NCBI RefSeq assembly: GCF_007971385.1
Contig: NZ_CP042434.1
Location: forward strand, 5,084,001-5,148,000
Length of the DNA: 64,000 nt
Source of the DNA: Arachidicoccus ginsenosidivorans
Lineage (GTDB): Bacteria; Bacteroidota; Bacteroidia; Chitinophagales; Chitinophagaceae
Direction: 5' to 3'
The notes below the pieces were generated by a model. It ran no database searches and was not told where the DNA came from. It saw only the letters and a program-made list of their open reading frames with translations. The translations under genes and the position numbers were made by a program. Below, one piece after another: positions 1-9,165 of this stretch (positions within the stretch are counted from its first letter, which is position 1; each line of letters begins with the position of its first letter).

Positions 1-921
1 GTGACACTCGACAATATCCAGCGAAATGCCAGTTGTAATTTAGTAGGCCTTAGTTTATTAAGCGAGGGGATTATACATGAGTTACAACCTAATTTCTCTA
101 ATTTGACTGCCTTTCAATATACCAGGAGCCACAATATAGAAAAACAGAAAATTATTACCAGACAGGCCATTACAAGTGTTTTACTGATCGCCGCGTCACT
201 GGGCTTAGTAGAACTAGCCTATGACCCGGCTAATAAAGATTTATTCCCTGACAATCCGAAAGATATGCATGAAGGGAGTTTCTCCGCCTGCCGGCTGACA
301 GCGTTAGGGGAGCACATACTTTTGGGACGAAGTGACTATACGGCGCCGGCGGCGGCCAGGCCAACCACCTGTGAGTGGGACACGGAAAAGCAGTGCCTAA
401 AAGTAATAGGGAATTTTAGGTTAATTGCTGACAGGCTTAGGCACTGGACCAGTGAATTTGCAACAGACAATGCACTACTTCTGGATGTAGAAAAAATAAT
501 CAAATCTTGCCAAGATAAGGAAGACTTATTGAATTCCATCAGCAAATTTCACCAAAGTCTTACGGTGCCCATGCCAGAGGATTGGAAAAGACAACTTATG
601 CAACTTGTCTATAATAGTCAGCAAGTTCGTCCTTTGTTGTTAACCCAGGTTTATAAGTTATCTCCATACGATAAACAACTTCACAGACTAGTTATCCAGG
701 ATGAAGTTCTTCGTAAGCTCATAATAAAAGGGGAAAATTATACGATAATCGTAGAATGTATAAATCATGATCCTTTTATAAAGCGAATGGCTGAATTGGG
801 ATATGTTTTAGAGACACCCAGTACTTACCGACTAAAAGATATCCACTTTGTAGGGCGTACTGCTTCTGAAAATGAGCTATTAACCGACTTTGACGAATTG
901 ATCGAAAATAGGAAAAATTAG
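1..921 (+). CDS. Uncharacterised protein, family A copy 1 (5' end outside window)
   Basis: I do not recognise this family. The frame is open from base 1, so the GTG there is simply the first codon seen and the true start probably lies upstream. The 306 residues match the C-terminal ~300 residues of the proteins at 949-3123 and 7074-8978. Shared landmarks are a hydrophobic helix ending GLVELAYD (residues 61-75), an RLTALG motif (~98-103), and a C-terminal block with KLSPYDKQLHRLV and YTIIVE followed by AELGY (~217-270). The RLT.LG and TIIVE...LGY blocks faintly recall the XPB/Ssl2-like helicase-associated winged-helix domain, but that is only inference. No signal peptide is visible in this part, so a cytoplasmic location is likely. 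The stop is 27 bases before the next paralogue, which suggests one transcript. Confidence 0.75.
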   Translation: MTLDNIQRNASCNLVGLSLLSEGIIHELQPNFSNLTAFQYTRSHNIEKQKIITRQAITSVLLIAASLGLVELAYDPANKDLFPDNPKDMHEGSFSACRLTALGEHILLGRSDYTAPAAARPTTCEWDTEKQCLKVIGNFRLIADRLRHWTSEFATDNALLLDVEKIIKSCQDKEDLLNSISKFHQSLTVPMPEDWKRQLMQLVYNSQQVRPLLLTQVYKLSPYDKQLHRLVIQDEVLRKLIIKGENYTIIVECINHDPFIKRMAELGYVLETPSTYRLKDIHFVGRTASENELLTDFDELIENRKN

Positions 922-948
922 GCATTATAATTAATAAATGGCGGTTCT

Positions 949-3123
949 ATGAAAGAACATTCAAAAAAGGACAATTCAATAAAATCAAATAATGGGCAAA
1001 AAGGCCAAATGAATGACCCTGAAAAAAAACTGGAATTTAGCAAAGAAATCCTTTCTGAAATCCTGGATTCCTTAGAAGAATCTGGCGAATTTTATGAAAA
1101 CGCAGAACTCTGGCTAGTGGATGTTCGGTTATTTTCTAATTGGCTGAACAATCAAAATACCGGTTCAAAAGCCGCCAGCGAACTGGAAAACTTACTACTG
1201 CACAGCGCTTTACTTCCCACAGAGGAGGATATTTACAATATATGTAAGCTACTATTTACAAACCTTCAACTACTGCAATGTTATTATAATTTTTACAATA
1301 ACAACGATCGGGGATTTTTGGATATGCTTATCTGGCAGCAGTATATTCCTTATCCTGAGGCCATGCAATATTTTGGCGATAAAATGATTCTGGATAAACC
1401 CGATATAAAAGGCGACCCGATCATCTCACCAGCATTTGCAAAATGGGGCAGTTTTTTAACCTTAAACTATTTTGCCGATAACCCTTACGATGAAGCGGAA
1501 TTCCCCTCAGAACGATTCGATTTAGATTATGAGAAATTTAGTGATCCATTTGGTTTCCAAGGATTCGAGGATCAGGACGATTATGATGGTGAGCAAGGGG
1601 ATTGGTATGGTAACGAAGAAGAAGAAGTTGAAGAAGGTGATTTAAATTCTCACCCAGAAATCTATATTTTTGTGCTCCCTGAATTTATGCAGATAGCCTT
1701 TAGGCAAATCGCAGTCAAACCAAAAGACTATTATCTTGAACCGATAGAAATTAATCAACGTTTTAAGGTCTTTGAATCGGAGGCGACTATTTTCAAAGAG
1801 CTGCCTGTCATTCTGGCCTATTTACAACAAGGGAAAATCAAACGTAATAAAAATGGTTATTTAAGTATTGCGTCTCTAAGAATTGCAGCCGAAAAGCTAA
1901 AATTGCACAATTTTCCAAATGATAGTGGCTATGTAAAGATACTGCAGATTGCCAGTAATCTGGAAATGGAAAGGTATAGACCAATGACTCCTGTTTTAGA
2001 AATCCTGCAACAAATTTTCCATCAACAGCAACCCGGCAAAGCCGCTCTGGCTGCCACGTTATTTCCAATTGAAAATCTCAAAAACTTTTATGTCACCTGC
2101 CTGAATCCTGGTGAGATTACTAAAGCCTTATCTTTGCTAAGGATATTACCCAAAGGAAAATGGATTCTTTTGCATCAATTTAACCGTTACTTGGAACTCC
2201 ATGAAAAGGAATGGAAATTTGAGCCGATTGTCAACAATTATGCAATCGAAGAATTAAGATTGGACAAACATAATCCCGATTTTGACGCATTTGAGAGGGC
2301 TGAAATAGATACGAGGAAAAAGATCGTAGAACAATTGTTCATCAGAGGAGTGCTGTTAACCGCAGCATCTTTCGGACTACTTGATTTGGCATATGACACA
2401 CATGATCATAAATTGTTATATGGGTTCTACAAGTATGAAACGAGCCCTTGGATTAGTTTTACTGCATTTAGACTAACACCATTGGGTGCACGCCTTTTTA
2501 AAAATGAAAATGACTATGATACGGAGAAATCCATTAAAGACACAGTGGGTTTTACCTTAGATGATGCAGCATTAAAAATTAAAGTAATAGGTGATATGGA
2601 AATTGCCCACGAATTACTTCATCAGTGGACCAAACGTTCTATATCGCGGGATGATATTTTAGAACTTGACTTAGCCGCTATTGTAGCAGGTTGTAAAAGC
2701 AAAACGGCGTTAATTCAGAACATTCGAGAATTTAAAGACGCCATCTATCAAGAACTTCCGGTAAACTGGAAAGCAGCATTGGCGCAGCTGGTCAACAAAA
2801 CAAACAACGTACAAGAAATTATGCAGCCGATAGTTTACAAGCTTTCTCCCCATGACCTCGCACTCCATAAAATAATTGCCCAGGACAAGGAACTCAAAAA
2901 GCTTTGTTTCAAAGGAGAAAACTTTACTTTGATAGTAAGTAAGCCTCACCAGGCCGCTTTTATTCGCAGACTTTCAGAATTAGGTTATGTTCCTTCAATT
3001 GGTGTATCCGAGGATATAAATGCGATTCAATTTATAACAGAAAGTCAGACTCAAACCGACCTTGCGCAAAATTTTGATGATCTTATGAGGACTTCCAGTA
3101 ATAGCAGAACAACAAAACGGTAA
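949..3123 (+). CDS. Uncharacterised protein, family A copy 2 (724 aa)
   Basis: Full-length member of the unnamed family that also includes the genes at 1-921 and 7074-8978. The N-terminal ~200 residues are helical and charged. An acidic tract rich in D, E and G (about residues 205-232) has no counterpart in copy 3. The middle carries IFKELPVI.AYLQQGKIK and a LPKGKWILL segment. The last 300 residues repeat the GLLDLAYD, RLTPLGARLF, KLSPHDLALHKI and FTLIVS...LGY blocks of copy 1. There is no signal peptide, transmembrane helix or obvious catalytic motif. The ATG at 949 is chosen because it closely follows the stop of copy 1, with no strong ribosome binding site. Function is unknown. A winged-helix or helicase-associated role is a weak inference from the RLT.LG motif. 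Confidence 0.85.
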   Translation: MKEHSKKDNSIKSNNGQKGQMNDPEKKLEFSKEILSEILDSLEESGEFYENAELWLVDVRLFSNWLNNQNTGSKAASELENLLLHSALLPTEEDIYNICKLLFTNLQLLQCYYNFYNNNDRGFLDMLIWQQYIPYPEAMQYFGDKMILDKPDIKGDPIISPAFAKWGSFLTLNYFADNPYDEAEFPSERFDLDYEKFSDPFGFQGFEDQDDYDGEQGDWYGNEEEEVEEGDLNSHPEIYIFVLPEFMQIAFRQIAVKPKDYYLEPIEINQRFKVFESEATIFKELPVILAYLQQGKIKRNKNGYLSIASLRIAAEKLKLHNFPNDSGYVKILQIASNLEMERYRPMTPVLEILQQIFHQQQPGKAALAATLFPIENLKNFYVTCLNPGEITKALSLLRILPKGKWILLHQFNRYLELHEKEWKFEPIVNNYAIEELRLDKHNPDFDAFERAEIDTRKKIVEQLFIRGVLLTAASFGLLDLAYDTHDHKLLYGFYKYETSPWISFTAFRLTPLGARLFKNENDYDTEKSIKDTVGFTLDDAALKIKVIGDMEIAHELLHQWTKRSISRDDILELDLAAIVAGCKSKTALIQNIREFKDAIYQELPVNWKAALAQLVNKTNNVQEIMQPIVYKLSPHDLALHKIIAQDKELKKLCFKGENFTLIVSKPHQAAFIRRLSELGYVPSIGVSEDINAIQFITESQTQTDLAQNFDDLMRTSSNSRTTKR

Positions 3124-3263
3124 ATGTCCTTTTTAAAGATTTTGAGGACTAATTCAGCGTATGTGCTATTTTTTCATAAATCTGCTTTTAATACATTGAA
3201 ATTTCGGATACTACGAAAGCATTCATTGCGATATTTAGTTTATCTACACAAATTTTGAAAAAA

Positions 3264-3360
3264 AACACCATAATGGTTCCCCATGTAACTTTTAGGCCAA
3301 AAAATTTAATATAATAAGCTTGGCAACGCTCATAATAAATTATTATGCCATTATGGTGTT
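3264..3360. repeat. 13-bp perfect inverted repeat around a 71-bp core
   Basis: The left arm at 3264-3276 (AACACCATAATGG) is the exact reverse complement of the right arm at 3348-3360. Each arm is itself almost palindromic around a central A or T. The unit lies in the 263-bp gap between two converging gene ends, copy 2 of family A and the Rpn fragment. It could be a small MITE-like element or a complex bidirectional terminator. Confidence 0.6.
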
Positions 3361-3386
3361 AATAAGCAATAAAAGACGGCCCAATT

Positions 3387-3761
3387 TTATGCAGATGTTA
3401 TTTTCCCAGATTTTATATCATTTAAAACACGCTCCACAAATTCTAATGAAGTGTTTACAACCTTAGCAAGCTCTTCCTTTTGTCTAATACCCATTGAAAA
3501 CAAATTGCAAATAATTTCAATGGTTTTTCTTTCGGCTTCTTTCATTCGGCCCTCTTCACGGGCTTCTTCAAGGCCCATTTTGAAGCCTTTTTCATAACCA
3601 TATTCCTCCGCACCTTCAAGGCGAAGTCGTAATAGTTCTCCTTTTTGAAATGTTTCAATGTAATTTCTCATTTGTTCAAAAGTTGGGTGAATAAAAAATA
3701 TTAAATTAATTTTTAGTTCTTTGTGTGCAATTGCGAATAACCTTAACCTATAACAAAACAC
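3387..3761 (-). pseudogene. C-terminal fragment of an Rpn-type PD-(D/E)XK nuclease/transposase
   Basis: From a methionine codon at 3671 downward, the ~95 residues (MRNYIETFQKGE to the end) align almost residue for residue with the C-terminus of the neighbouring intact gene at 3809-4897. They share EGAEEYG, the charged EKG/EEG helix, FICNLFSMGI-like and LEFVERVLNDI segments and the terminal SGKI.SA. The nuclease core is missing and the first 30 residues of the open frame match nothing in the neighbour. This looks like a partial tandem duplication or the 3' remnant of a second copy. The fragment lacks the short internal EKG repeats expanded in the intact copy, so the two have diverged. Expression is uncertain. 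Confidence 0.75.
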
Positions 3762-3808
3762 TATATCGCTCTGGAGTTCCCCAGAGCGATATAATGTTCG
3801 TTCTTAAA

Positions 3809-4897
3809 TTATGCCGATGGTATTTTACCAGAATCTATATCATTTAAAACGCGCTCCACAAATTCTAAAGGGACATTTACAGCCCTTGCAAGTTTCTCCT
3901 TTTTTCTAATGCCCATTGAAAACAAATTGCAAATAAACTCAATGCTTTTTCTTTCACCTTCTTCTTTGCGGCCTTTTTCGATGCCTTTTTTGATGCCTTT
4001 TTCGATGCCTTCTTCGAGACCTTCTTTTCGGCCTTTCTCAATACCATATTCCTCCGCACCTTCAATGCGAAGTCGCATAATTTCTCCTTTTTGCTCTGTT
4101 GCAATGTAATTTCTCATTTGTTCAATATTTAAATTAGCAATTCTCATTTTCTCAAATACAGGTCGAAATAAATCATTATCAAAGACCTCTGGCACTTCGT
4201 GCATATTACCCATATTAATTAATAGATACAAAAATTTATCTAAATCCCCTTCCAATTGATCAATTTTTTTATTGAATTTTGGCAATTGGATAAAAATCCT
4301 GTTTCTGCGGTCGGCAACTTGTGTATTGGTACCTTTAATAGTTTCAACGACCTCTACCACACTGGGGTACTCATCGAAAAGCACAAAATTTATAATAGAG
4401 ATTGCCATAAACGGCCCCCCCTTAAAATTATTGCCTGCCCTACCCTTTTTAACACCAAGAACTTCTGCCCTAGATAAATAAAAGCTAGTTCTATCCAACA
4501 TGAACTTTAATCGACTTTGTTGCATCTCCATAGATATAAAGCGACCATTTGCATCTATAAATCTAGCGTCAAAAATCGCATCGCGTTCTTTGTGTGATTC
4601 TCCTTTGAGCTCAGTATTTAAAAACTTAGCTTCGCCAAGCAGTGGTTGACCAATTTCTTCAAGGATTCCATCCACCAGGGCGGTCAATTCAGGTGTTGCG
4701 ATATTATCATCACAAAATCCCTTTTTGAATCCGTGATCCGTCAGCAGACTCATAAATACCTTACCTTTTCTTTTGATTTCCTTCAAAATCACCTCTGGAT
4801 CTACCAAGGACCAATCGATGGTTTCAAAATTCTGATGCCCTTCAAACACCGCACTCGCCAAATTCTGACAAGCATCATCTATATTGTACTCTTTCAT
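3809..4897 (-). CDS. Rpn family recombination-promoting nuclease/putative transposase (PD-(D/E)XK)
   Basis: The core has the layout of the Rpn/PDDEXK transposase family: LLTDHGFKKGF near residue 50, then AKFLNTELKGE, then D..FIDANGRFISMEMQ, which supplies the acidic residues and the ExQ catalytic element, followed by an R/Y-rich helix (DRTSFYLSRAEV). The known Rpn proteins are DNA endonucleases that promote RecA-independent recombination. The C-terminus is a long charged helix with tandem EKG/EEG repeats encoded by 12-bp DNA repeats (about 3955-4035), ending in a small helical domain. I chose the ATG at 4897 because the longer frame to 4954 adds 19 residues with no family likeness. A second Rpn-type gene lies upstream on the same strand and a fragment of a copy lies downstream. 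Confidence 0.85.
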   Translation of the reverse strand: MKEYNIDDACQNLASAVFEGHQNFETIDWSLVDPEVILKEIKRKGKVFMSLLTDHGFKKGFCDDNIATPELTALVDGILEEIGQPLLGEAKFLNTELKGESHKERDAIFDARFIDANGRFISMEMQQSRLKFMLDRTSFYLSRAEVLGVKKGRAGNNFKGGPFMAISIINFVLFDEYPSVVEVVETIKGTNTQVADRRNRIFIQLPKFNKKIDQLEGDLDKFLYLLINMGNMHEVPEVFDNDLFRPVFEKMRIANLNIEQMRNYIATEQKGEIMRLRIEGAEEYGIEKGRKEGLEEGIEKGIKKGIEKGRKEEGERKSIEFICNLFSMGIRKKEKLARAVNVPLEFVERVLNDIDSGKIPSA

Positions 4898-5160
4898 AAT
4901 AGCTAATACATTTTCTTTATAAATAAACCTTCCAATCCTTCCAAGCAAAAGCAATCTTCATTCACACTGCAAAATCAATCTATTAATATTACCTCCCAGT
5001 CTAAATACGCTACAACTTTTAATATATAAGTACCCCAGCCTTCTCCTTCTTCTACCAATTAATTTTAACCCTTTCGTTAAGTTGCTGTTTTTTTTGTTCC
5101 TTTATCTGCCCTCTTATAATACGCAGTAACATCACGAAAGCCCCTATACTTAACCTAAGA

Positions 5161-6231
5161 CTAGTTTTTACTAATCAGCTTCATTCCCTCTGCTTTTATA
5201 ATTGCTTTCACTTCGTCCTCAGAAAGTTCAACGATGTCTGCAATCTCTTCTATCGTTAGATGACTATACACATATAAACGACCACAGGTAAATTCCTGAA
5301 TTTTTCTTTTATTCCCAGTTTCTTCAACGTCTCTTGTAAACGAATCCTTTAAGCCGTATTTAAATAACTCAATGGGAAATTTTTGTGCCCTATCCTCCAA
5401 TACAACCTGGTCGTATACGGCTTGTTCATATCTCGCCTTTTCCTCCTTATTTCGATCTGCGAATCTCGCCAAGTCAAATAATGGCAGATAATATTCCGTA
5501 TTGAATATATTCGGGACTTCCCCAATTCTGCCTAAATTAGCCAGAAGAAACAAAAACATTTCTTTTGTATCATATAAATCCTCTGCTTCAGTCTCTATTT
5601 TTTTTAACTCGGTCAACAATAATAACGGTTCACCTTTTGTCATATCCAGTACCTGCAACTGGTCATCATTATCATCTGCTACTTTTATACAATTGCCTGT
5701 AGGTTGTCCACCAACTAAAAAATCAACAATACTTAAACCAATAACCGGAAAATCATTCCTTTGGTTTTTGGCAGATGTTTGCTGCAGCCATGCATTTGTG
5801 ACATTATTTAATTCCTTTTCAATTTGTTTTTGATAATTATTCAAAAAGGTTTTTTGCATATCAATTACGATTAATCGTCCCAAATCATCTTCAAAGCAAA
5901 AATCAAATTTATGGCCTTGCTTTCCAGATGAGGATCCTTTTGGCTGCTGAATTTTGGTAAGGCTATTAATACTGTCTACATTTGATGGTAAAAAGGCATT
6001 GATCATGTCTACTAAAAAAACACGACCGGCCTTTCCACCAAATACCAAGTCGAAACTAGTAACGATTCTAAGGTCCAAAAAAACATCATAGCTATCAATT
6101 AAGGCGGGACCTTGAACCATTGTCCATAGTGTTTGCAATAATTGCTTTAGCCCGGGATCATCTGTAATGGTGTCTCCCTCCCTCCAAGGTCTTCTTGACC
6201 CTTCTAACCCATTTTGACCTATATTCATCAC
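5161..6231 (-). CDS. Rpn family PD-(D/E)XK nuclease/putative transposase
   Basis: This 356-residue protein has the family layout: DLVFGGKAGRVFLVDMINAFL (about 55-75), a KIQQP strand, then KFDFCFEDDLGRLIVIDMQK (about 108-127), which gives the D...D-M-Q catalytic element. A helical region and a TKEMFLFLLANLGRIGEVP block typical of these proteins follow. The C-terminal third ends in a helix-turn-helix-like stretch (TIEEIADIVELSEDEVKAIIK) that resembles the degenerate C-terminal helices of other Rpn proteins. It is only distantly similar to the neighbour at 3809-4897, so this is not a recent duplication. The start is an ATG with a second ATG just after it. Confidence 0.82.
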   Translation of the reverse strand: MMNIGQNGLEGSRRPWREGDTITDDPGLKQLLQTLWTMVQGPALIDSYDVFLDLRIVTSFDLVFGGKAGRVFLVDMINAFLPSNVDSINSLTKIQQPKGSSSGKQGHKFDFCFEDDLGRLIVIDMQKTFLNNYQKQIEKELNNVTNAWLQQTSAKNQRNDFPVIGLSIVDFLVGGQPTGNCIKVADDNDDQLQVLDMTKGEPLLLLTELKKIETEAEDLYDTKEMFLFLLANLGRIGEVPNIFNTEYYLPLFDLARFADRNKEEKARYEQAVYDQVVLEDRAQKFPIELFKYGLKDSFTRDVEETGNKRKIQEFTCGRLYVYSHLTIEEIADIVELSEDEVKAIIKAEGMKLISKN

Positions 6232-7073
6232 TTTACTTGTTTAGTCTATTGAAATTATACCGTATTCATTTGCATCCCTCAACTTCTAATTCACGTTAAC
6301 CATCATTTTTATATAATTGCGCTTATGAAAGCTATATTTAAACACAGATTAAAATGGCGGTTTGGATTGGTTATCAGCAATTGTGGACATAAAGGTAGGA
6401 TTACAGGAAATTCTAACCAAAGATTTTTGAAAAATTTGGAACATAATTATTTTCAAAAATGGGATTTTTAACCAGCAAAATATTTGGTAAATTCAAAATA
6501 ATCTTTTTGGGCTATAAAACTCAATGTTTACGGCACCTACAGCAAATCCTAAATGGTCTGAATTCAGCCAATTTAGCCGAAAAAAAATGGGATTTTTAGA
6601 CATTAAAATAAAAAATATATTTTTAAGGACTAGATTAAACAGTTTTTTTAATTAAAATCTGGCAATTTTGGTGATTTGGACATTTAAAAAACAAGAGATT
6701 GCGGGGGCGTCTTTACTACCTGAAGATTTAAATTTGTGTCAAAACGCACTATCAATAGCGCAGTTTCCTTCATTTTTTAAGCATCGAGAACCAAAGAAAG
6801 TACAAAAGCGGGTAAATCTAACACCTATTCACCGGTAACCTGAGCACAAATGGATAAAAACATTAAAATTAGTGGACGTTAATTTAAAATCATATGGATA
6901 ATAAAAGGCAGCGATCAGATTGCCGTTATTTGAGGTGCCGGATCCTGTAAACAATAATTTACATTTTGATTTTCAATTTATTACGCAGGATTATCTAAAT
7001 TACAGGCTGCTGATATTAATAATTTTATAGTTTTGAGGAAGATAGTATTATAATAGAACAAAGAGAAATTACG
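6232..7073. other. 842-bp AT-rich gap without a recognisable gene
   Basis: No open frame here looks coding. The stretch is AT-rich with many poly-A and poly-T tracts and lies between the divergent starts of the Rpn gene (minus) and family A copy 3 (plus). It must hold both promoters, but I cannot assign a specific element. Only short open frames remain, for example about 6915-7030, and none has a family likeness. Confidence 0.5.
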
Positions 7074-8978
7074 ATGATGGATTTGGCATGTTTTAAGGAA
7101 CAGGTAATGATTGATTTTACCAACGAAAGGCGTTGCTATAAGGATTGGTATAATACGGTTGTGGGATTTGTTTCAAAAAACCTTTTCAAGGGAATCAGGA
7201 ATTCAACTTTTGACATCCTGATAAAACGGATAAAATCCACGCCAGCACCAGTTAAAACGGAAATGGCAGAAAGGTGCCAATTGTTTTATGGAGACAGGGA
7301 GTTATTGCGCTTATATTTTGAGTCGATGACTACTGAGGATCAAACGTTTTTGATCAAACTCGTTAAAGAGGTCGTAGTGCCTTACAAAGAGGCCAAATTA
7401 TACTTTGGGGAAGACCTATTTAAAGAAAGCGCGAATTTTGCTAGCTTGCAAATCGAATGCAAGGATAAATTTAGGATATGGACTATGTTTATCAAATCAG
7501 AAGGGTTGGATTATGGATTTAGATCGGAAGACTTGGCCGCCAAGATAAAGCGGTTACGCGTCTGTTTCGCCCTACCTGCGTTCATGCAGAAAGCCTTTGC
7601 GGATGCATTGCTTTCTGACCAGGAAAAAGAGATTCAACCTTTTGAACTGCCCAAAACCTGGTTACAATACCATACGGAAGTTCCCATATTCCAGGAATTG
7701 CCGGCTATTTCAGCCATGATCCAACAAGGGCAGCTCAAACTGACCCTGGACGATTATATCAATATGGCCTCTATAAAAGGATTTCAGAAAAAACTTAAAC
7801 TACAAACTTTCCCAGACGGACCAGCTTATTTCAGGGCCTATTTAATGGCCAATTTACTGCATGGTACACCTAAACATTATCCCTTTACAGATTTAGCTGA
7901 TACCATTCAAAGTATTTTTTTATCCCCAAATTTCTTTGAAACGATTATAGAAGCGGTGGTGGCACCGATTCAGGGGGTTAGAAAATTAAACGAGATGTAT
8001 CTTCATCCCGAAGCCCTGGGGCAAGTTTTCAGTATTTTGAAATACCTACCTCAAGGCATGTGGACTAGTTTGGACGCGATTATTCAATATGCTGAGCTAA
8101 ACCTTTTTAGAATAGATCCGTTAGATAAATATGTGCTCAATCAATTATCTTTGGATCATAATTCACCTGATCATATGGCATTCACTTATGGATCCTATTT
8201 ACAAAAACAAAAAATCATACGCAAACGATTGATTACAAATGCGATGCTGAGTGCGGCAGCATTTGGCCTATTGGATCTGGCATACGACAAGGAAGAACCG
8301 GATATTAATTATTATGACCAGTCATTGCAACAGGATGTGAATTTTTCCGCATGCAGGTTGACATCCCTTGGCGCTTATGTATTCCAGTATAAGGACGGTG
8401 ATACCTATCATGTACCAACGCATATTGAGCGCATCCATTTTGAGCTCGCACCAGATAGTCTTAAAATCACAGTGAAGGGCAACATGCAAATAGCCGTAGA
8501 ACTGCTCAAAAACTGGACGATCCCCCTGAATCACGACCAATTAGTTTTCAGTAGCCAAAAAATCATCCGTAATGCCAAGACAACTGCTGATTTGATAAAA
8601 TCCATCCGCCAGTTTATAAAATCCATCCAAATACCATTGCCAGACTATTGGAAATTTGAAATAATGGCGCTTTTGGATAGATCAAAATGTATTCAACAGG
8701 TTACCAACCTGCTGGTATTTAAGCTATCTCCTGATAACCAGCAATTGCACCGCCTCTTTGTTCAAGATGCGGTGCTGAAAAATATCATACTAAAAGCGGC
8801 TGATTATACAATCATTGTGGAATCTTCCAATTTGGTGGTATTTACTGACAGATTAGCTGAACTGGGTTATTTGCCACATTTTTCAAATAATACTGCTTTG
8901 AGTCAAATCAGTTTTGACGCGGTTAAGTCTAATGCGGATGAACGCCTTGCATCCTTTGATGCCACTTTTGCATCATAA
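7074..8978 (+). CDS. Uncharacterised protein, family A copy 3 (634 aa)
   Basis: Complete third member of the unnamed family, similar to copy 2 over nearly its whole length but without the acidic insert. Conserved segments include a KEVVVPYKEAKLYFGED stretch near the N-terminus, PIFQELPAISAMIQQGQLKL (about 203-222), LPQGMWTSLDAIIQYAEL (about 325-342), a GLLDLAYD helix end, RLTSLGAYVF, KLSPDNQQLHRLFVQD and YTIIVES...LAELGY at the C-terminus. It is soluble by appearance, with no signal peptide. Two ATG codons occur in tandem and the first is used. A truncated transposase reading frame begins 10 bases after the stop, so DNA downstream of this gene was rearranged. Function is unknown. Confidence 0.85.
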   Translation: MMDLACFKEQVMIDFTNERRCYKDWYNTVVGFVSKNLFKGIRNSTFDILIKRIKSTPAPVKTEMAERCQLFYGDRELLRLYFESMTTEDQTFLIKLVKEVVVPYKEAKLYFGEDLFKESANFASLQIECKDKFRIWTMFIKSEGLDYGFRSEDLAAKIKRLRVCFALPAFMQKAFADALLSDQEKEIQPFELPKTWLQYHTEVPIFQELPAISAMIQQGQLKLTLDDYINMASIKGFQKKLKLQTFPDGPAYFRAYLMANLLHGTPKHYPFTDLADTIQSIFLSPNFFETIIEAVVAPIQGVRKLNEMYLHPEALGQVFSILKYLPQGMWTSLDAIIQYAELNLFRIDPLDKYVLNQLSLDHNSPDHMAFTYGSYLQKQKIIRKRLITNAMLSAAAFGLLDLAYDKEEPDINYYDQSLQQDVNFSACRLTSLGAYVFQYKDGDTYHVPTHIERIHFELAPDSLKITVKGNMQIAVELLKNWTIPLNHDQLVFSSQKIIRNAKTTADLIKSIRQFIKSIQIPLPDYWKFEIMALLDRSKCIQQVTNLLVFKLSPDNQQLHRLFVQDAVLKNIILKAADYTIIVESSNLVVFTDRLAELGYLPHFSNNTALSQISFDAVKSNADERLASFDATFAS

Positions 8979-8988
8979 AAAATAAGAA

Positions 8989-9165
8989 TTGAAAGGTACC
9001 ATCCAAGACAGTAAACTAAGTTGTGATGATGTCGCCCAGCTGCATGGGACGACACCACAAACAATTGCACGATGGATACACGCCTTTAATAAAACAAATG
9101 GAGATATTAGCGTTTTGAAAGATAAGGATAAATCTGGAAGGAGGCCACGTGTTCAAGATAGGCCA
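8989..9165 (+). pseudogene. Truncated helix-turn-helix transposase N-terminus (IS630-like)
   Basis: The open frame from a TTG at 8989 carries an HTH segment (LSCDDVAQLHGTTPQTIARWIHAFN, with residues split as usual for the two helices) and the linker DKSGRRPR, a pattern typical of the N-terminal helix-turn-helix of IS630/ISSod10-type transposases. After about 9150-9165 the frame reads antisense into a SusD gene and its residues stop looking like a transposase. Only the DNA-binding start survives. The catalytic DDE domain is absent. This marks a recombination junction. Confidence 0.6.

Noticed and set aside
3955..4035. CRISPR-like array
   Set aside because: The 12-bp repeats are in frame inside the Rpn gene and encode EKG/EEG units, with no spacers.
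3909..4109. Plus-strand proline/serine-rich open frame
   Set aside because: It is the antisense of the EKG repeat region in the Rpn gene and has no family likeness.
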